A stretch of DNA of 7,294 nt from Candidatus Hodarchaeota archaeon (GTDB taxonomy: Archaea; Asgardarchaeota; Heimdallarchaeia; Hodarchaeales; Hodarchaeaceae), in NCBI GenBank assembly GCA_030589605.1, contig JAUUVJ010000199.1, forward strand, positions 1 through 7,294, given 5' to 3'. Below the pieces are notes generated by a model, which did not search any database, was not told where the DNA came from, and saw only the letters and a list, made by a program, of their open reading frames with translations. This document shows, piece after piece, positions 6,331 through 7,294 of the stretch. Each line of letters opens with the position of its first letter. Position 1 is the stretch's first letter. Made by a program: the position numbers and the translations under genes.

Positions 6331-6340
6331 GTTTTATATT
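6331..6340 (+). promoter_or_regulatory. Candidate TATA box for the methyltransferase gene
   Basis: GTTTTATATT lies about 60 bases before ATG 6396, so transcription would begin near 6362 with a leader of about 34 bases. Within that leader AGGAT (6382-6386) is a weak Shine-Dalgarno nine bases before the ATG. Confidence 0.4.
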
Positions 6341-6395
6341 TCCTTTTTCACTATTGATTTTACAGTAAACATTTCAATTGTAGGATAGCACCAGA

Positions 6396-7193
6396 ATGAA
6401 ACTAGATTACGATTTCAGTATCAAAGAAGTTTCAGAAGCATATGACGGACCAGTTGGTATTTTATGGGAAGTTTTAATGGGAGATCACATACATGTTGGG
6501 GGAGAAAACGAAACACAAAGGCTTGCAGAGAAACTCGAAATCTCTGAAAACACCTATATCATTGATTTATGTTCAGCATTAGGAGGTCCAGCGAGATTTC
6601 TAGCTCAAAAGTATAAAGCACGGATAGTCGGTGTAGATATAACTGAAACAATGCTTAAAAAAGCTGAACAGCGATCAAAAGAAGCTGGATTAACTAATTT
6701 AATCGAATTTCGTACAGGAAATGTGTTAGATATTCCAGCAAAAAAGAATACTTTTGATATTGTGTGGGGACAAGATGCATGGTGTTATGTAACATCAAAA
6801 TCTCGACTTATTCAGGAAGCTGTTCGAGTTTGCAAATCTGGTGGAAAAATTGGGTTTACAGATTGGATTTTTGGTTCTATTCCTATTACAACTCAGGAAG
6901 AAGCTGATTTCTTGTTTGAATTCATGATTTTTCCAAATATGGAGTCAATAAAGGGTTACAAAAACCTTTTAGATAAAAATGGATGCAAAATTCTTGAAGT
7001 AGAAGATTTACAGGAGGATTTCAAAAAACATATGCATCTATACCTCGATAAAGTCCATGCGTTAAAAGAAACTATTGAAAAAGAATTTGGGGAGGATCTT
7101 TACATTATAGCAGAAGCAGGTGTTAATGCTTGGACAAAAGCTGCAGACGAAAATAAAGTTAGTAGAGGATTATGGATTGCGGAAAAATTATAG
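6396..7193 (+). CDS. Class I SAM-dependent methyltransferase, sarcosine/dimethylglycine N-methyltransferase-like
   Basis: The 265-residue soluble product has a Rossmann-fold methyltransferase core. The N-terminal AYDGPVGILWEVLMGDHIHV (15-34) resembles the substrate-lid segment with the GGEDIHIG motif seen in sarcosine/dimethylglycine methyltransferases. Motif I is IIDLCSALGGPARFLA (55-70), VVGVDIT-like IVGVDIT (78-84) carries the acidic ribose-binding residue, GNVLDIPA (108-115) contacts adenine, FDIVWGQDAWCYV (120-132) is motif IV, and RVCKSGGKIGFTDW (144-157) is the post-IV region. The usual first two glycines of D.G.G.G are Cys59 and Ala61 here. The C-terminal part (about 165-265) is less recognisable. 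A small amine or amino acid is the likely acceptor, but phosphoethanolamine or another metabolite is possible. It faces away from the DoxX-like gene and is followed after 25 bases by another start codon, so it may head an operon. Confidence 0.82.
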   Translation: MKLDYDFSIKEVSEAYDGPVGILWEVLMGDHIHVGGENETQRLAEKLEISENTYIIDLCSALGGPARFLAQKYKARIVGVDITETMLKKAEQRSKEAGLTNLIEFRTGNVLDIPAKKNTFDIVWGQDAWCYVTSKSRLIQEAVRVCKSGGKIGFTDWIFGSIPITTQEEADFLFEFMIFPNMESIKGYKNLLDKNGCKILEVEDLQEDFKKHMHLYLDKVHALKETIEKEFGEDLYIIAEAGVNAWTKAADENKVSRGLWIAEKL

Positions 7194-7218
7194 CTTTGCT
7201 AATAGGGAATAGAAATTA

Positions 7219-7294
7219 ATGTATGACGAACCTAACTCAGCATTCCTTCACGGTGGATTAGCATCAGAAGCGGAAATTCAAAAACAATATTATG
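7219..7294 (+). CDS. Start of an unrecognised gene, cut by the window edge
   Basis: An ATG 25 bases after the methyltransferase stop opens a frame with no stop to the end of the window. It encodes 25 residues beginning MYDEPNSAFLHGGLASEAEI. AGGGA (7204-7208) ten bases upstream is a possible weak Shine-Dalgarno. Codon use resembles the neighbours, and the short spacing suggests co-transcription with the methyltransferase. Too little is present to name a family. An overlapping ATG at 7223 runs into a stop after twelve codons and was not chosen. Confidence 0.55.
   Translation, partial: MYDEPNSAFLHGGLASEAEIQKQYY

Overview
The window is AT-rich DNA that reads as archaeal. ATA and AGA codons are frequent, TATA-like boxes lie upstream of several genes, and Shine-Dalgarno sequences of the GGAGG or GGTGAT type are visible. 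The gene content (GT-C mannosyltransferase-like protein, egghead-like GT2, DPM/DPG-like GT2) fits an uncultured mesophilic archaeon, perhaps of the Asgard or a related AT-rich lineage. That placement is inference; the window holds no rRNA or marker gene.

Layout. 105-521 (minus) is a small four-helix membrane protein of unknown function with a T-tract terminator behind it. 522-925 separates it from the next genes. This stretch holds two short tandem repeats, a coding-like small ORF of doubtful status (652-990, plus) and a candidate TATA box. From 926 to 5323 a compact plus-strand cluster carries four glycosyltransferase-type genes: a dolichyl-phosphate-sugar-synthase-like GT2, a TIGR04282/DUF2064 GT-A protein, an egghead-like membrane GT2, and a multi-pass GT-C (DUF2029/GT87-like) enzyme. 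A TIGR04076 family gene (5337-5633) follows closely. Convergent to it is a DoxX/DoxD-like membrane protein (minus, 5660-6166). Divergent from that, across about 230 bases, is a sarcosine/dimethylglycine N-methyltransferase-like enzyme (6396-7193), then the start of an unrecognised gene (7219 to the window edge).

How the genes may work together (inference). The four transferases are spaced or overlapped like an operon. They combine a soluble-type GT2 that could charge a polyprenyl phosphate, a cytoplasmic GT-A enzyme, a membrane processive-type GT2 and a lipid-phosphate-sugar-dependent GT-C enzyme. This is a plausible toolkit for building a surface glycolipid or a lipid-linked glycan. Substrates cannot be read from sequence.

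The most useful correction is in the second gene. Its conserved N-terminus (FTKVPKPG...KTRL) lies upstream of the first ATG, and the only sensible initiation codon is a CTG at 1665 with a GGAGG seven bases before it, overlapping the end of the first gene. The third and fourth genes also start with TTG and GTG, so an ATG-biased gene caller would truncate this cluster.
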